Below, piece after piece: positions 23,932 through 36,162 of a stretch of 64,000 bases of DNA. The notes beneath the pieces are model-generated. The model did no database searches. It worked only from the letters and a program-made list of their open reading frames with translations, and was not told where the DNA came from. Made by a program: the position numbers and the translations under genes. Each line of letters begins with the position of its first letter. Position 1 is the stretch's first letter. The stretch is taken from positions 763,370 through 827,369 of the forward strand of contig KB722748.1 of the NCBI GenBank assembly GCA_000349905.1, written 5' to 3'. This DNA is from Volvariella volvacea V23. Taxonomy: Eukaryota; Basidiomycota; Agaricomycetes; Agaricales; Pluteaceae.

Positions 23932-25562
23932 TTAAGCACCATATCGTTGGATGAATCCTTTATGGAAAGTCACCAACTTGCTAACATACTCTTCAACTCC
24001 CGGGCATAAGCAAGTGAGGCGGTAATGCCATTCACCCTCCTTTTGTCCGAATCCACTACCAGGTACGACGCAAATACCAGTTTCGTCCAACAATTCCAAT
24101 GCATACAAGGCGTCTGGAGCTTTGCCTAGTTTCTTTGCTGCTTCCCTTGCCTTTTCGGGTATCGTAATCTTGGGGAAGAGGTAGAGCGCTCCAGGTGAGT
24201 CGACGCAGAAGACGCCATCTAGAGCGTTTAGCCGTTCGGCCATGAGGCGAGTACGACCAGCTAAAGCTGCATGAATGGTGTCCGTCTCCTTCTTCCACAA
24301 GGCATAGCTCTCGTCACCAGGCTTAGGTGGACGAACCATGCAATCCACACCAATTTGACCAGAGAGGGGAGGACAAAGTCCTACTGAAACCATCTTATAG
24401 ATGAGCGCGATGATCTCGTCGGGGAAGTTTGTGCATTCGAAATAGCCACCGCGACGACCACATTCACCTGACACACCCTTGGAGATGGAGTGGAATGAGA
24501 CGAGAGGTACGGGGGACTGAAGTCGGGCGACGATCTTTTTGAAGGACGTGAAGGGGAATTGTTGGGCTCTGTGGAGGTTGACTTGGTAGACCTCATCTGC
24601 GAGAAGAACGAGGCTGTACTCTTCGCAGAGTTTGACAAGCTCCTCTTGGGTTTGTTCGTCCAGGAGTGCACCAGTCGGGTTGCCAGGGTTGATGATTACG
24701 AGAGCCCTGGGTGTGACGCCATCTTGCTTCGCCTTGTCGAGAGAAGCACGGATTGATGCGACGGAGGTTGACCAGCCCGACTCTTCGTCGAGGTAGTAGG
24801 GCAAGGCGACGCCATTGTGTTGAGCGAGCGTGGCAGTGTACAGGGGATACTGGGGTATGGGGATTAAAATACCAGCGGAGGGGTTGTTGATGAGCATGTT
24901 GATCAGTAGGGAAACACCAGCGGAGGCGCCGGCGGTTAGGAAGATGTGATTGGGATTGGATGGGAAGCCGTCGCGCTCTAGAAAGACAAATGTGAGCTGA
25001 AGACGCGATAAAACGCGTTGTATGGACTTGCCTTGGATGAACTTGGCCACATTCTTCCGGATGTAGGGGACACCCTGGCTGTGAGAATAGGCGCCGATGG
25101 AGCCAATCTCATCAGACAACTCCTTTGCACGGGCGACGACATCCTTTGGGAAGGCACCGGGTGCCAACTCGGCGAGAGCAGGCCACTCAGTCAAGGCAGC
25201 GATCTGCAGCGCAAAATGGTCAGGACGGTGCGAATGACAGAGGGGCGGCTGACCTGTCTGGTAAAGGTGATCGCAGGCTGATCTAAACCCTTTTGTTGGG
25301 GATTGCCGATGTTGGAGTTGATAATTCGACTGAATGGAAGCGTGTTGCTGGGGTTTTTAAGCTCCTCCCGATATTTTTCGGCCTTGATTGCGAGTTCACC
25401 GCGAACGGCATACTCGACCTTGAGGATGGCGGGGTTGAGGGAGCCAACAGTCAAGGTGCGCATTTGCAGAGATGATGGGGAGGGACGAGGAAGGGTTATC
25501 GATGAAGAAAAGCGGGAGCTGACACGGACAGCTGACTTGCTCAAGATAGCCACTGGACTCAT
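23932..25562 (-). CDS. Alanine aminotransferase (alanine transaminase), probably mitochondrial
   Basis: Three exons (25562-25254, 25203-25032, 24977-23932) give 508 residues. The enzyme swaps amino groups between alanine and 2-oxoglutarate using pyridoxal phosphate. Seen in sequence: VEYAVRGELAIKA at the start of the catalytic part, IGNPQQKG, FLTAGASAGV, IPQYPLY, NPGNPTG, LADEVYQ, and SISKGVSGECGRRGGY with the PLP lysine. These match the alanine-transaminase branch of class I aminotransferases. The ATG at 25562 gives an N-terminus rich in Ser, Arg and Val with no acidic residues, like a mitochondrial presequence; the later Met (MRTLTVG) could give a cytosolic form. Intron 2 (25031-24978) has a GC donor. 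The gene is divergent from rrp9. Confidence 0.93.
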
Positions 25563-26145
25563 CTGGCTCTTTCGGGGCTCTTTCCGGAACTTGCAATCCA
25601 CTCCGGCTCTGGCTCGACTCTGCCTGGTGTGCGGATGTTCTGAATCAGAGTTGGATAGCCGCTCGAAATTTTCAGATTCAGGTCTGGGGCACTGTGTTGG
25701 TCTGGAGGAACGCAGTAGAGTCAGGGAGCACCATCGTCGGTCTTATGCCTTCGGACGATCCTGTGAGCGAGGCAGCGCTTGTTCTATTTTGGAACCGCCC
25801 GGACTCCATTAATTAGCCGACTATATACTGGCACTTTGCATCACCACCTTGTGAATACAAAGCTTGGGTCTGTGCACCTCTCGGGGCGCCAAACATCTCA
25901 CTTCAATCCACTTTACGGGAGGTAGTGATACTTTGTGTGGCATCTGCCTCGAACGGTTGACCTTTGGGTCGGGCAGAGCTGGACGTCATGCAATCACGCC
26001 TGGGTCTAGGCGAGAATTCAGATTTGCTGACCAGCGCAACCTGAAGGCGTCACGTCAGCGTCACACTGCTTCGATCCCGGGGCTGGCGCACAACAGGAGT
26101 AAACATGATCTCAAATTTTTGGGATATCGGAAACTGATCCAGAGT
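25563..26145. promoter_or_regulatory. Divergent promoter region of alanine aminotransferase and rrp9
   Basis: About 580 bp between the two divergent start codons. No open frame here has domain content. No specific binding motif was recognised. Confidence 0.5.
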
Positions 26146-28025
26146 ATGCCTGACGCTTTCTTTGCTGCACGAAAGCGCAAGCGGTCATCCGCAACCTCGG
26201 CGTCTGCTGCCTCTTCAAAGACCCCTTCTGGGGCGCATCGAAACGGGTCGCAAAAGCAGGCTGCTCAAAAAAAGCGACCGAGACTCGAGAAGAAAGATGA
26301 GGAATTGGACTCGGGGGACAGTAGTGAGGGGGGCATTGAGGATATGGACCTGAGAGGGGATGCGGACGAGGAGGCGTATGAGAGCGGTGACGAGGACGAA
26401 ACAGAAACGCCGGCTGAGAAGCGTTTGCGTTTGGCCAAGCTATACCTCGAGAGTGTGAAGGAGAGTCTAGGTGTGTACACTGTCTATCTCTGACCCCAGA
26501 TTGCTAATGCTGTGTCCAGCGGAAGGAGAATTTGATGCCGCAGAAATAGACAAGGAAATTATTTCTTCACGACTAAAACAGGACGTGCTCGAGCACTCAG
26601 GCAAAGTCCATCTATTCGTTGCTGATTCGGTATGTACAAGTATGTCGAGATTGTCTTGTGCTGTGTCGTTTCTGACAGATGTGCTAGTTTGATTGGTCCA
26701 CACAACCTACCCAAATTATACGGACGCGGGGTCACCGCTATTCAGTGACATCTGCCGTCGCCTCAGAATCTGGAAAGGTTCTGTACACAGCGGGAAAGGA
26801 AGGGTCTATCGTCAAGTGGAATTTGCATACGGGCAAAAAATTGACCACATTCTACAAAGTGCGGCCGACGGAGGGGAAGGGAAAGGGGAAAGCAATCGTG
26901 GATGCTACGCTGCGTGGACATACAGATGAAGTGTGGGCCTTGTCCTTGAGTGGTGACGGAAAATTATTAGCGAGTGGGGGGAAGGACCGGCGCGTGTGTG
27001 TTTGGGACGTTGAAAAAGAGGAGTGGATGCGGTCGTTCGCAGGACCCATGTGCCATAAAGATTCTGTATCTGTGAGTTCTCGCTGCCAACACGTATCCCT
27101 GTGACTAATGATTTCCAGGCATTAGTTTTCCGGAAAGGAACCAATCAGCTGTATACTGCGTCCTTTGACCGGTCTGTAAAAGTGTTTGACTTGTCTCCAT
27201 CTGTGATGGGTTATGTAGAGACATTATTCGGTCACCAGGACCAGATCCTTGGGCTGGACGCGTTGAGAGGGGAGACTTGTGTCAGTGTCGGTGCACGGGA
27301 TAAGACTGCACGTTATTGGAAAATTGTCGAGGAGACGCAGCTAGTCTTTCGAGGAGGTGGAAAGAGTCGAATTCGAGAAGTGCTCGAGGGTCATCTAGGG
27401 GCTGAAGACGAGGGGGAGCCACGGACGGAGACGCAGAAATTCATCGAGGGTAGCCTCGAGTGCGTGGCTCTCATCGACGAGACGACGTTTGTGAGCGGTG
27501 GTGACACTGGGTAGGTGCCTCTCCGTTTCTGGTATTCTGGCTCTGACGGCTTCTAGTTCGATATGTCTATGGAACACGCAGAAAAAGAAGCCTGTGTTTA
27601 CATACCCACTGGCCCATGGGCTGAGCGAGACCGTGTCAGAAACGGAGGGCTTGATTCGGACACCGCGCTGGGTGACGGCGGTCTCGGCTCTCCGGTATTC
27701 TGATCTCTTTGCGTCAGGTTCCTGGGATGGACATATACGGCTATGGAAGCTGGACTCGAAGCTAAAATCGTTTAGTCCACTGGGCTCGATATCGGCTCTT
27801 GGTGTCGTGAACTCGCTTCAGCTCGTCTCACCTCTGCAGGACTTTTGGCGGGATGCATCTTGGGCGTCGCGGGGAGACGAGGCACATGGACGGAGAGGAT
27901 CGAGTCGGGCTGGCAGTATTGTGCTTGTCGCGGGGGTGGGGCAGGAGCACAAGTTTGGGCGGTGGATCAAGGTGAAGGACGGGGCGGTGAACGGGTCGAT
28001 AGTCGTAGCATTACATCCCCGCTAG
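26146..28025 (+). CDS. RRP9: U3 snoRNP-associated WD40 protein Rrp9 (U3-55K)
   Basis: Five exons (26146-26470, 26520-26629, 26688-27071, 27119-27510, 27557-28025) give 559 residues. Rrp9 binds the U3 snoRNA box B/C region within the small-subunit processome in the nucleolus. The N-terminus, MPDAFFAARKRKR, is basic and followed by acidic stretches (EDMDLRGDADEEAYESGDED), as usual in this family. EKRLRLAKLYLE is the conserved helix before the propeller. WD repeats include GHTDEVWALSLSGDGKLLAS..VWDV, GHQDQILGLD..ARYWKI and YSDLFASGSWDGHIRLWKL. The C-terminal HKFGRW..KDGAVNG is family-typical. All four introns are GT-AG and short. The next gene starts 170 bp downstream on the same strand. Confidence 0.93.
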
Positions 28026-28194
28026 TGTAGTGAGCCAATCAAGGCAATACAAGACAAACACGTCGGCTGCAGGATTGGCTTCATTCGTTCTGTATCAAAC
28101 TAGACCTCAATCTAATATTTCACACTCGACTTGATTCGCTCGTTCTTAACCCTTTTTTCCCCACGAAATTCGTCTTTCCCAAGTCCCCAGGCAC

Positions 28195-29464
28195 ATGCAG
28201 GCTGTCGACGCCCGAAGAGGCATCCGTCAAGACGCCTACGATCTCCGTGACCAAATTCATCCCGACGATCACGTTCACATGCAGGCTCATGCCGACGCTG
28301 CCTCTGCAACCTACACCGACGACGAAGAACACTCCGTCCTCGAAGACGACTCGGACGCCGACGAACGAGAAGACTACATGGACGACGAAGACGACGGCTC
28401 TTCCTCCCTCTCCGTTCCCAACGAGTCCATCGACTTCGACCTCGTCTATTCCCTCCACAGCTTCGCTGCTACCGTCGAGGGCCAGGCCAATGTCGTCAAG
28501 GGCGACAGTTTGTATTTGATGGACGACAGCAACAGCTACTGGTGGCTTGTTCGCGTCCTCAAGACCCAAGAGGTCGGATATATACCCGCTGAAAATATTG
28601 AAACCCCCTTCGAGCGTCTCGCTCGTCTTAATAAACATCGTAATGTCGATGTGAGTGCTTGCATTCTGGGCGGTCGCCCTCATGCTTATCCACCTCTGCT
28701 GCTAGCTTGCCTCTGCTACTCAAGCTGAACTCCAAGACCATCTCCATGCCTCTCAAGATCGTCTCCGCAACAATCTCAATTCCCGTGCTGGCAACACCCC
28801 GTCCCCCAACTCTCGGGGAAAAGACAAAACTCAACAATCAAAAAACGTCAACTTTCGTGCTGTATATCGTGTTTTCAGATACCCACCCGCCGTTTGGAAC
28901 GAGGACGAGGAGGATGATGATGATGATGCAGAGTGGAGTGATTCGCCATTTGAAGACGAGGACGAGGGTCTGGCGGCAGAAGAACAGATGCGTCGGGCAG
29001 AGGAGATCGGCATGGAGCCTGACGATGGAATGGAGTGGGACGACTCTGTAGCTGAGAGTATGCAATCTCAGCGAATGGCTCAACGCGAGCAAGAGCAGAG
29101 ACAGATCTTGGCCCAGCAGCAGCAGCAGCAGCAGGCTCAGGCTCAGATTCAGCTGCAACAGCAGCAGCAGCAAGCCCTTGCCCAGCAACAGGCCCAGCAG
29201 CAGGCCCAGCAACAAGCCCAACAAGCCCAACAAGCCCAACAACTCCGTTCTCAATCCTCTCGCGAGCGCCTTCAGGCGCAGGATGCGCAATCCACGTCCC
29301 CTGGACCACGTCGCATCGACCCGGCAGAAGCCACAGAGACCCGCAAATTGACTGTTACTCCCACAATTGCGCGCGACGTAGAAACAACCGCTCCTACTAC
29401 TTCGGGACCTCAACCTCTTGCTCCGAGCATCTTGTTACAGCAACAACAGCAGCAACAACAACAA

Positions 29465-29516
<52 letters not shown>

Positions 29517-32500
29517 TGGAAGAAGAACGCAAACGTCAGCGAGAGGAGGAAGAAGAAGCCGCACGGAAGAAGGCCAAATCTCCTTCCGTAACTAATAATG
29601 CACCCATCGTTAATATCGCACCAGCGAAGCAGGGTATGTTGATCCGTTGTAACCAATGCTTAGGTACTTATCTATCTAGCAGGCTCCCCCGCTCGACCAA
29701 CTAGCAATAAACTACGCAAAGACCATACAAGAGACAGTTCTGCAAACACTGACGACGAGAACGGTTCAAGTAAGAAGAAGAAGAGTAGTGTGTTTGGTAG
29801 GCTATTTGGTGGAAGGGAGAAATCGAAAGATAAGAATGCTTCTGTTGGGAGCGTTGATAGTTCAGAATATGGAAGAGGGTCCGATGATTCAAGTGGAAGG
29901 GCTGCGTCGACGTCTTCCTCAAACAGTCGTGTTCTAACTTCTACTGGCATAAGGGACGCTAATGATGTTTCTCCAACTACTGCTCAAGCTATGCAACAAC
30001 AAAGCGCACGGAATGTAGCCCCTAGTTCACAGCAGCCACCCCAAAGTACATCTGCCCTACCACAACCCGCACATCTGAATTCCGGGGAACGGATCTCATC
30101 ACCTCAAATCACCCAGCTTCGTCAAAGGGATCAACAACAGCAAGCATTGTACCAGCAATACCTCAATCGATCCCCAGCTTCCCCTCCTGAGGCTCAACCT
30201 TCTTATGGTTTACAATCTGCTTCGGCTATTATGCCATCCTACACCTCCCCTCTCGCCGCTCAAAACAGTACAAGCTCCAACAATTCTGGTCTCGGTCTTG
30301 GTCTCGCTGGCATTAGTACCAGCAGTAGCAATAGCAGTGCCAATGGGAACAATCCTTCGGCAGCCCTTGGGCCTCCAACTCCACGGCCAAGACCAGGCTC
30401 GTTAATCCTCACCCCCTCCAGCATTGATGGTCCCGGGTTGGGGTTGGGCATGCCGGAACTTAGTGTCATTCGAGTTTTTGCAGGCAGGAACCTCGATACT
30501 GAGGCTACGTTTAAGACTGTATTACTCAACTCATCGACTACGGCTGAAGATCTCGTTCGCCAGGCCATTCAGCGATTCCGATTGCCTATTTCCGATCCTA
30601 TTGCGCAGCTCCAACAGCAGGGTGGCGATAAGGGCGCTACAGTGGGGGGTATCGCTGACTATTATTTAACAGTCAAGCAAGTTGAAGGTGGAGCATCTTC
30701 TGTTCTTAGGCCAAATGAGAGGCCCTTGGTTGTTTTTGAGGGCTTGGTTGAAGCGGCGATGGAGATGCCCAAGGTGAAGAGGAGCAGCGTTGGGAGTATC
30801 AGTTCTGTGGCCAGCAATCTCTCTATGCATCCAGCAATCAAGAAATTGCCAATGAATGACTTTACTGACGATTCCGCTGTCAAGTTTTATCTCAACAGGA
30901 GACGGTCGACGGTGACGAATAGTGGCTCAGTTGGAGGGAGCACTTCCACGACTTCGTCGGGTCCGGCTGGTGGTTGGCTTGATGATGACAGCGATCATAG
31001 TGAGGATGAGACAGTTATTGTGGATTCATCATACGGTGGTACGGTGGTTGACAGCCCAGTTATGAACTCCCCTCGCCGGGATTACCTTACCGTCAGCAAT
31101 ATCCCATTCGATGCCAATGATAACCCAAGTTCACCCATGCAAGATCGTTTCGTCTCGCCTACGCTCAAGTTTGCCTTGCAAGTTGTGATATTCCCTGGGG
31201 ATTTACCGGAGGATATGTGTTTCCATCCTACAACAGAGGCAATCGTCTTCAAGGAAAGTCTCTCGGATGGAGATAACGTCGGTCCTAGCCCCACTTCGCC
31301 TAGCGTCAACATTACCTTTGCTGGTAGTCATTCCTCGGGGGGCGTCTCACAAACGATGCGAAAGAAGGTGTTTGTGTTCCCAAGGAATGTCACTGTTGCA
31401 GAGGTCATTGAGTTGGGGCTGGAGAGATTTGGTATTTTGGAAGGCGTTGTGGATGGAGGAGATGAGATTGAGGATAAGATGACCCACAGGAGGAGTAGGA
31501 TGAGGGTCAGGTACGTGCTCAAGGTCGACGTTGGCGAGGGACGAGGTCAGTATTAAGCCATGGTTCGAATTTTGGTTACTTACCTTCTACGCACAGAGCG
31601 TGAATTGGCCCCTACAAGCCGTGTGATTGATGCATTTCCTCGTCCTCCAACCACCTTCAAGGTCAATGCCAATGCAGCCAAGCGGCGATCCGTGGACTCT
31701 GCAAACCTCCTTGGTTCAATGGATGATATACACCCTGATGATCCCGTCTTTGTCCTCCGCCGCGCCACTTCGTATCGTGTCTCGACTTCTCGTCACAGGA
31801 TCTCCGCTGCGTTGGATGAGATCGCTCTCCAGCAACGTCACAGAGAGTCGACATCTTCTGTCATTGATCCTGGGGTGAACGTCATGACTAGTGTCCAAGT
31901 TACAACTGCTTCACCAGCTAGCCCAGCTAGGAACCTGCCAAGTGATCAGGTATCTGAAGAGACCAAGCGCCGTCGGGCTATCCTTGAGCAACGTAATGCG
32001 ATTCGAGCCAACCAAAAAGCGATACTATCTGCACAAACAAACGCTAGGGGCACAGATGTCTTGCTACCCGACCATGCGATGTTAAGGAGCTCAAGATATG
32101 ATGACAATTCAGATAGGATGAGATATTCCTACGTGCAACCAGATGGCGAGACCTACGACATCAGTGATATTGTAGAGGAAGAGTGGAGAGATAATGCTGA
32201 TGGTGGTGTTGCTGGGGTAAATGTCAACCTTGGTGCCAGTCCTAGTAGCGGAGACTTATTGGAGGGTCTAGTCAAGGGCACTGTGAGGGATGGGGAAAAG
32301 CTGGAGAGGGTCTTACAGCGCGTGCAAAGTGGGAGACGACCGAATGGTAGAGGTGGAGGCAGTGCAACACCAACACAAAACAGCACCCAGACATCTTTCC
32401 AGGCGCAGGTACAGGCAAGCGGTCAGGCATCCTTGCGGTCAATGTCTCCTGCCTCTCAGTATTCAATAGATGACGCATCAATCACTGATGCTTATACAAG

Positions 32501-33154
32501 ATCACGATCTGCCACACCCGGCTCGGCAGGATTGACATCTAAAATGCCTAGTGGCGTGCAAGACACTCGACCCGGCACGACAACACCTACTGCAGCAAGG
32601 ACAACCAAAGCACGGCACCCGTCCATTGCCTCGGTCATATCTGACACATCTGATTACGGGACTGCTCACGGGACCACGAGCCCTACATCAACAGTTCATC
32701 AGCCTCTTCAAGCTGATATTCCGGCTCGTACATTGGAGCATGCTCACAATCAGTCTGGTTCTTCACAGGGGTCCAATGACATGCAAAAGTCGCAATCCAC
32801 ACAGGAGCGAAGGATGGGGGGACAAAGACCGTTGGTTATACCTAGTGATGATTTTGGAGTCGCGGAAATGTTGGCCGTCATTGAGTTGAAAAGCGCCAGG
32901 GCCTTACCCTCATTTGGGAATGGGGTTGGTGCAGGACTACCCGATGGGTTGCTTGGTCGGGATCCAGTTGATGAGTTGTTATTTGGAAGGACCATTGATA
33001 TGGATAACTTGCACCCTGCTATCAAGGAGATTTATGCAGATGGGTTCCAGCAGTTGAGTGATATGGACAAGGTGCGTGGCTACAGGTTCTGGGGTCGAGG
33101 TGCTCATAGTTCTGTCAGGTGTTGGATGATTTTTTGATAGAAGTCAGGAGGTAA
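28195..33154 (+). CDS. SH3-domain polarity protein, Tea4/Bud14-like, with polyQ tract and RA-like regions
   Basis: Five exons (28195-28650, 28706-29633, 29683-31545, 31597-33071, 33119-33154) give 1585 residues. After an acidic N-terminus comes an SH3 domain (about residues 81-137, with DSNSYWWLVRV and GYIPAENIE) and the conserved extension ERLARLNKHRN typical of Tea4/Bud14. Exon 2 contains KNVNF, which fits the RVxF docking site for protein phosphatase 1, a known partner of Tea4 and Bud14. An Ala/Gln-rich tract and a pure 26-Gln run follow. About residues 720-850 and 950-1085 look like ubiquitin-fold Ras-association regions (LSVIRVFAGRNL.., LKFALQVVIFPGDLPEDM..); this is the least certain part. 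The C-terminus ends in an acidic and hydrophobic helix. Likely role: placing polarity and cytoskeletal factors at the cell tip. Confidence 0.75.
29438..29515 (+). repeat. CAA/CAG trinucleotide repeat encoding 26 glutamines
   Basis: Twenty-six consecutive Gln codons, CAA and CAG interspersed, in exon 2 of the SH3 protein. A second Gln/Ala-rich imperfect tract lies at about 29115-29240. The mixed codons should make the tract more stable than a pure CAG run. Confidence 0.97.
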
Positions 33155-34375
33155 GGGTGTGGTGATATCTTTTGTTGGTGTGTCGGCCTGTCCAGCTCGA
33201 GGGGCCGGACGGTTCAAAGCCGAGCCACGCTGAGTGCGGCCGCGGGGGGCGTAGATGTTCTTTAGGCCCATAGTTTTGAGTATCATTGTTTTTTGATTGA
33301 ATGTACATGTTTTGGTGATGCTAAGCATTCCATGAAGTGTGAGTGTCAAGTAGTCACGTTTTTGTGACAGTCATGATATGTATGTAGTGAACATGAAGAA
33401 ATGATAGAGATGGAGATACAGCTGAATGGAAGGATAATAAGAGCTGCTTAAGCTTAATGCCAAATAAAAAAGCTAGGCATCATGAGCCTACACCAGCAAT
33501 TGGTTGGGGTTCTGGGTAGAGCTGTGATGTCATGAACGGGCTAATTTTATTTTTAATTTATTATCATTATTCTTATAGACGCTCATATAGATGCCTAGAA
33601 TATCATTATTAATTTCACTTTCTTTTTATTTTATTATGTCATTCCTTTACCAGATTAGTCAGCACAATTAGATAAGACAATTACATACGTAGGTGATCAC
33701 AGTTACTACATTGAGTACATTCCCAAATGGCGGTCACCTCCAAAAAGATACAAACCGGTTAGCAAATAACCAAGGGAGACCATTAGGCACATGACCCATA
33801 GAATGTACTAGAAACGTGCATGATGATTGCGCCATAGCATGCAATCATCATGCAAGTATTAGCATAATGGTCTGTGCATAGATAGTAGGATTATCTATAA
33901 ATACTGGAGCTAACTGGCAGGTAGCTCCCCAGTTCTGATCTGGTCTTTACTGCCCTCGTTGAGCCGCGCAGCCTAAGAACCCCAGTATCCTTACTCTGAT
34001 GACCAAGACATATACTCGTTACAATACGAGTACTCACAGTGGTAAGCAGATTGTTGTTAAATATTTCTTCTTATCTGGTCGTTGTGGAGTGAGATGCTTC
34101 ACATGCATCTGCTGACCATCGTGTAACGTTTCATACGGATGGTTTAAGGCCTGTCTCCTATTGAGGGTAGAGTCCATCTTATTATTCCTTCTTTTATTTA
34201 TTGATGCCATTCATTGGGGTTGGCGAGTGCTCGACACGGTCGCTGACATGTGAGGAGATAGGAAGGTGATCAGACTGCTGTACTGGCACCACTGCAGTTC
34301 AGTCCCAGAGACCCCTAGCTCACTAGCACAACTAGTTACTAGGTTGTGTTGACATTGATAATAGCAATACATCTT
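33155..34375. other. Gene-free AT-rich region at the edge of a repeat island
   Basis: The first part is the 3' flank of the SH3 gene. From about 33540 the base composition becomes AT-rich. A TATA-like CTATAAATACTGG lies near 33893, and an inverted repeat ACTCGT..ACGAGT near 34015-34030. The latter is followed by CTCACAGTGGTAAGCAG, reminiscent of an LTR end plus primer-binding site. This could be an eroded LTR, but I could not find its other copy or a target-site duplication. Confidence 0.35.
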
Positions 34376-34642
34376 CTAGTCCAAAACCCCAGTAAAGATA
34401 AAGTGATATTCAACATTCAGTGCATACAAGACATTTGTTAATATTAGCTCAACTGAACAACTACCACATGTGACAAGGCCTTTAACTGTTCCTTCTCCAA
34501 GGTATAGTATGGTTGACCTATCACCCAGAGTAATATTGTGAGGTGTAGTATACAGTGTGCAGATGTTGAAATCATCAATAGGATGAGTAACATGGTGTAA
34601 GCAACTGGAATTCAGCATCCAACAGTGGCCAGACAAGACATA

Positions 34643-36162
34643 CAGTGGCTTGCAAAAGTATTGCACAGTCATGTGTAGCAATCATAACCTTGCTAAGGCG
34701 TAAAGCCAAAACCAAGAATGGGCACAAGATAACATTCATTTAGGAGTAAAACATCTTTAGAACAATGATATGCATGTAATAAAGGGGCCAGGACATAAAA
34801 TGAAAAGAAACATCAATGGGATTAATTTCTGGGTGAGGGGGGGGGGGGGTGCAATACTTATGCATGCAGCTGTGCATGCTGGAGATGAGGATGGTGTGAA
34901 TGAAATAGTTCATATCCAGCCACATACCAATTAGTATTTTGTATGTCCACCTCAAGCCTTGAGAAGAGCAGCAATATGACGGGGCATGCTCTTATAGAGC
35001 TTCTTCAATTGCTCCTGGGAAACTGGGCCCATTTCCTCCTGAAGCACCACCCATAGCTCCTCTTTATTGTGTGGGAGGAGGTCACATGCATGTACCATGC
35101 AATCGAGTGTACTCCATACAGGCTCGATGATACTCATATCTGGACTTGAGGCTGGCCAGGACAAGTGACAGACCTTCTTTGCCTCAAACCAAGCTTCAGC
35201 AACCTTACTCTGGTGTTTCAGGTCATTGTTCTGCTGAAATAGGACACTATTCTTCTTGATTTTCAGATCCTTCAATGTCTCAAGATATTCCTTATCCAGG
35301 ATCTTGACATAATCAGGGCCACACATGATCCCATCAATGTGATGAAGGTGCCCCATACTCTTTGAACTGGCATAATCCAACAATATTAGCAGCCATCAGA
35401 CTTGAATAGCTGGAATTTCAACTCATCTGAAAATACCACTACCTTTCAATCATCCTGAGTCTACAATGAATGCTCAAGTGCCCATTCCCTGCATTGCCAC
35501 TTGTGTACCTTCGAAAGGAAGAGTTTAGACCTGCAAACTCAACAGACTAGGCTGTGCTCTCGTAACCTGCATCCAATTGTAGTGGGGTGGACTTGTGGAA
35601 GGAACTTCTTTTGGACCTCAGTAACATTGGCTGCCCAGGTTGCTGCAAGTACACAGGCTGCCATCCGGATCTCATATGCCTCCAACTTTTGAGAACAATC
35701 TGTTCTATGGTTTACATGGTGGTAGTCACATGATTTCTTGGACTTCTTCAAAAGGCAGCCCACAGTGGTGCAATGGAGGTCTATATCCTTGGTAATGGCA
35801 TTGTGTGACCTCCCAGCCTTGCGGAGCTCAACAACACATGCAACTTTGGTTGGGAAAGTATAAACCATGTCAGAGAATTGATGAGAGGCAGCTTTTGTCC
35901 CACAAGTATGCTTGGAAAGATGGGAGAATGAGTTTTTTCATTTACTACCACTTGTGCATAAGTATTGCACCCCTCCTTCACATTTCACTGGCTCTCTATC
36001 CTCTATTACACTTGAGAGGTGGTTGGTCACTCAAGAAAACTAACAACATGTATTATTACCACATTATAGACATGCTTTTCACCACCACCACCATGAGTTT
36101 CAGTTCCATGGTTTGATCTAAGTAACAGTGGAGGTCATATGCAATACTTTTGCAAGCCACTA
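34643..36162 (-). mobile_element. Tc1/mariner-type element with outer and inner inverted repeats
   Basis: A 1520 bp element flanked by TA on both sides (34641-34642 and 36163-36164). The ends are inverted copies of about 24 bp that read AGTGGCTTGCAAAAGTATTG from each side. A second inverted pair, GGGGTGCAATACTTATGC, lies about 190-205 bp inside each end (about 34846-34864 and 35955-35973). It sits between the two halves of the Copia fragment and therefore inserted later. The transposase inside is degenerate. A 13-14 base G run lies next to the left inner repeat. Confidence 0.9.
34952..35868 (-). pseudogene. Degenerate Tc1-family transposase
   Basis: Three frames must be combined. The N-terminal part, from 35868 leftward, has a helix-turn-helix region (VACVVELRKAGRSHNAITKD). 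The middle contains VVVFSDELKFQ with the first catalytic Asp. The last part (35383-34952) has FQQNNDLKHQ, where the family has D at the first N, and WPASSPDMSIIEPVWS with the final acidic residue. Loss of the second catalytic Asp and the frameshifts make it inactive. The Asp to Asn change fits one G-to-A transition. Confidence 0.85.

Noticed and set aside
28831..29413. Long minus-strand frames opposite the SH3 gene (Leu/Ser-rich)
   Set aside because: They are antisense shadows of the Gln-rich and acidic repeats in the real gene.
33175..33255. GC-rich patch downstream of the SH3 gene with a GGTTCAAAGCC string
   Set aside because: It could suggest a tRNA or SINE, but no cloverleaf or pol III boxes with correct spacing were found. 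Probably 3' flank.
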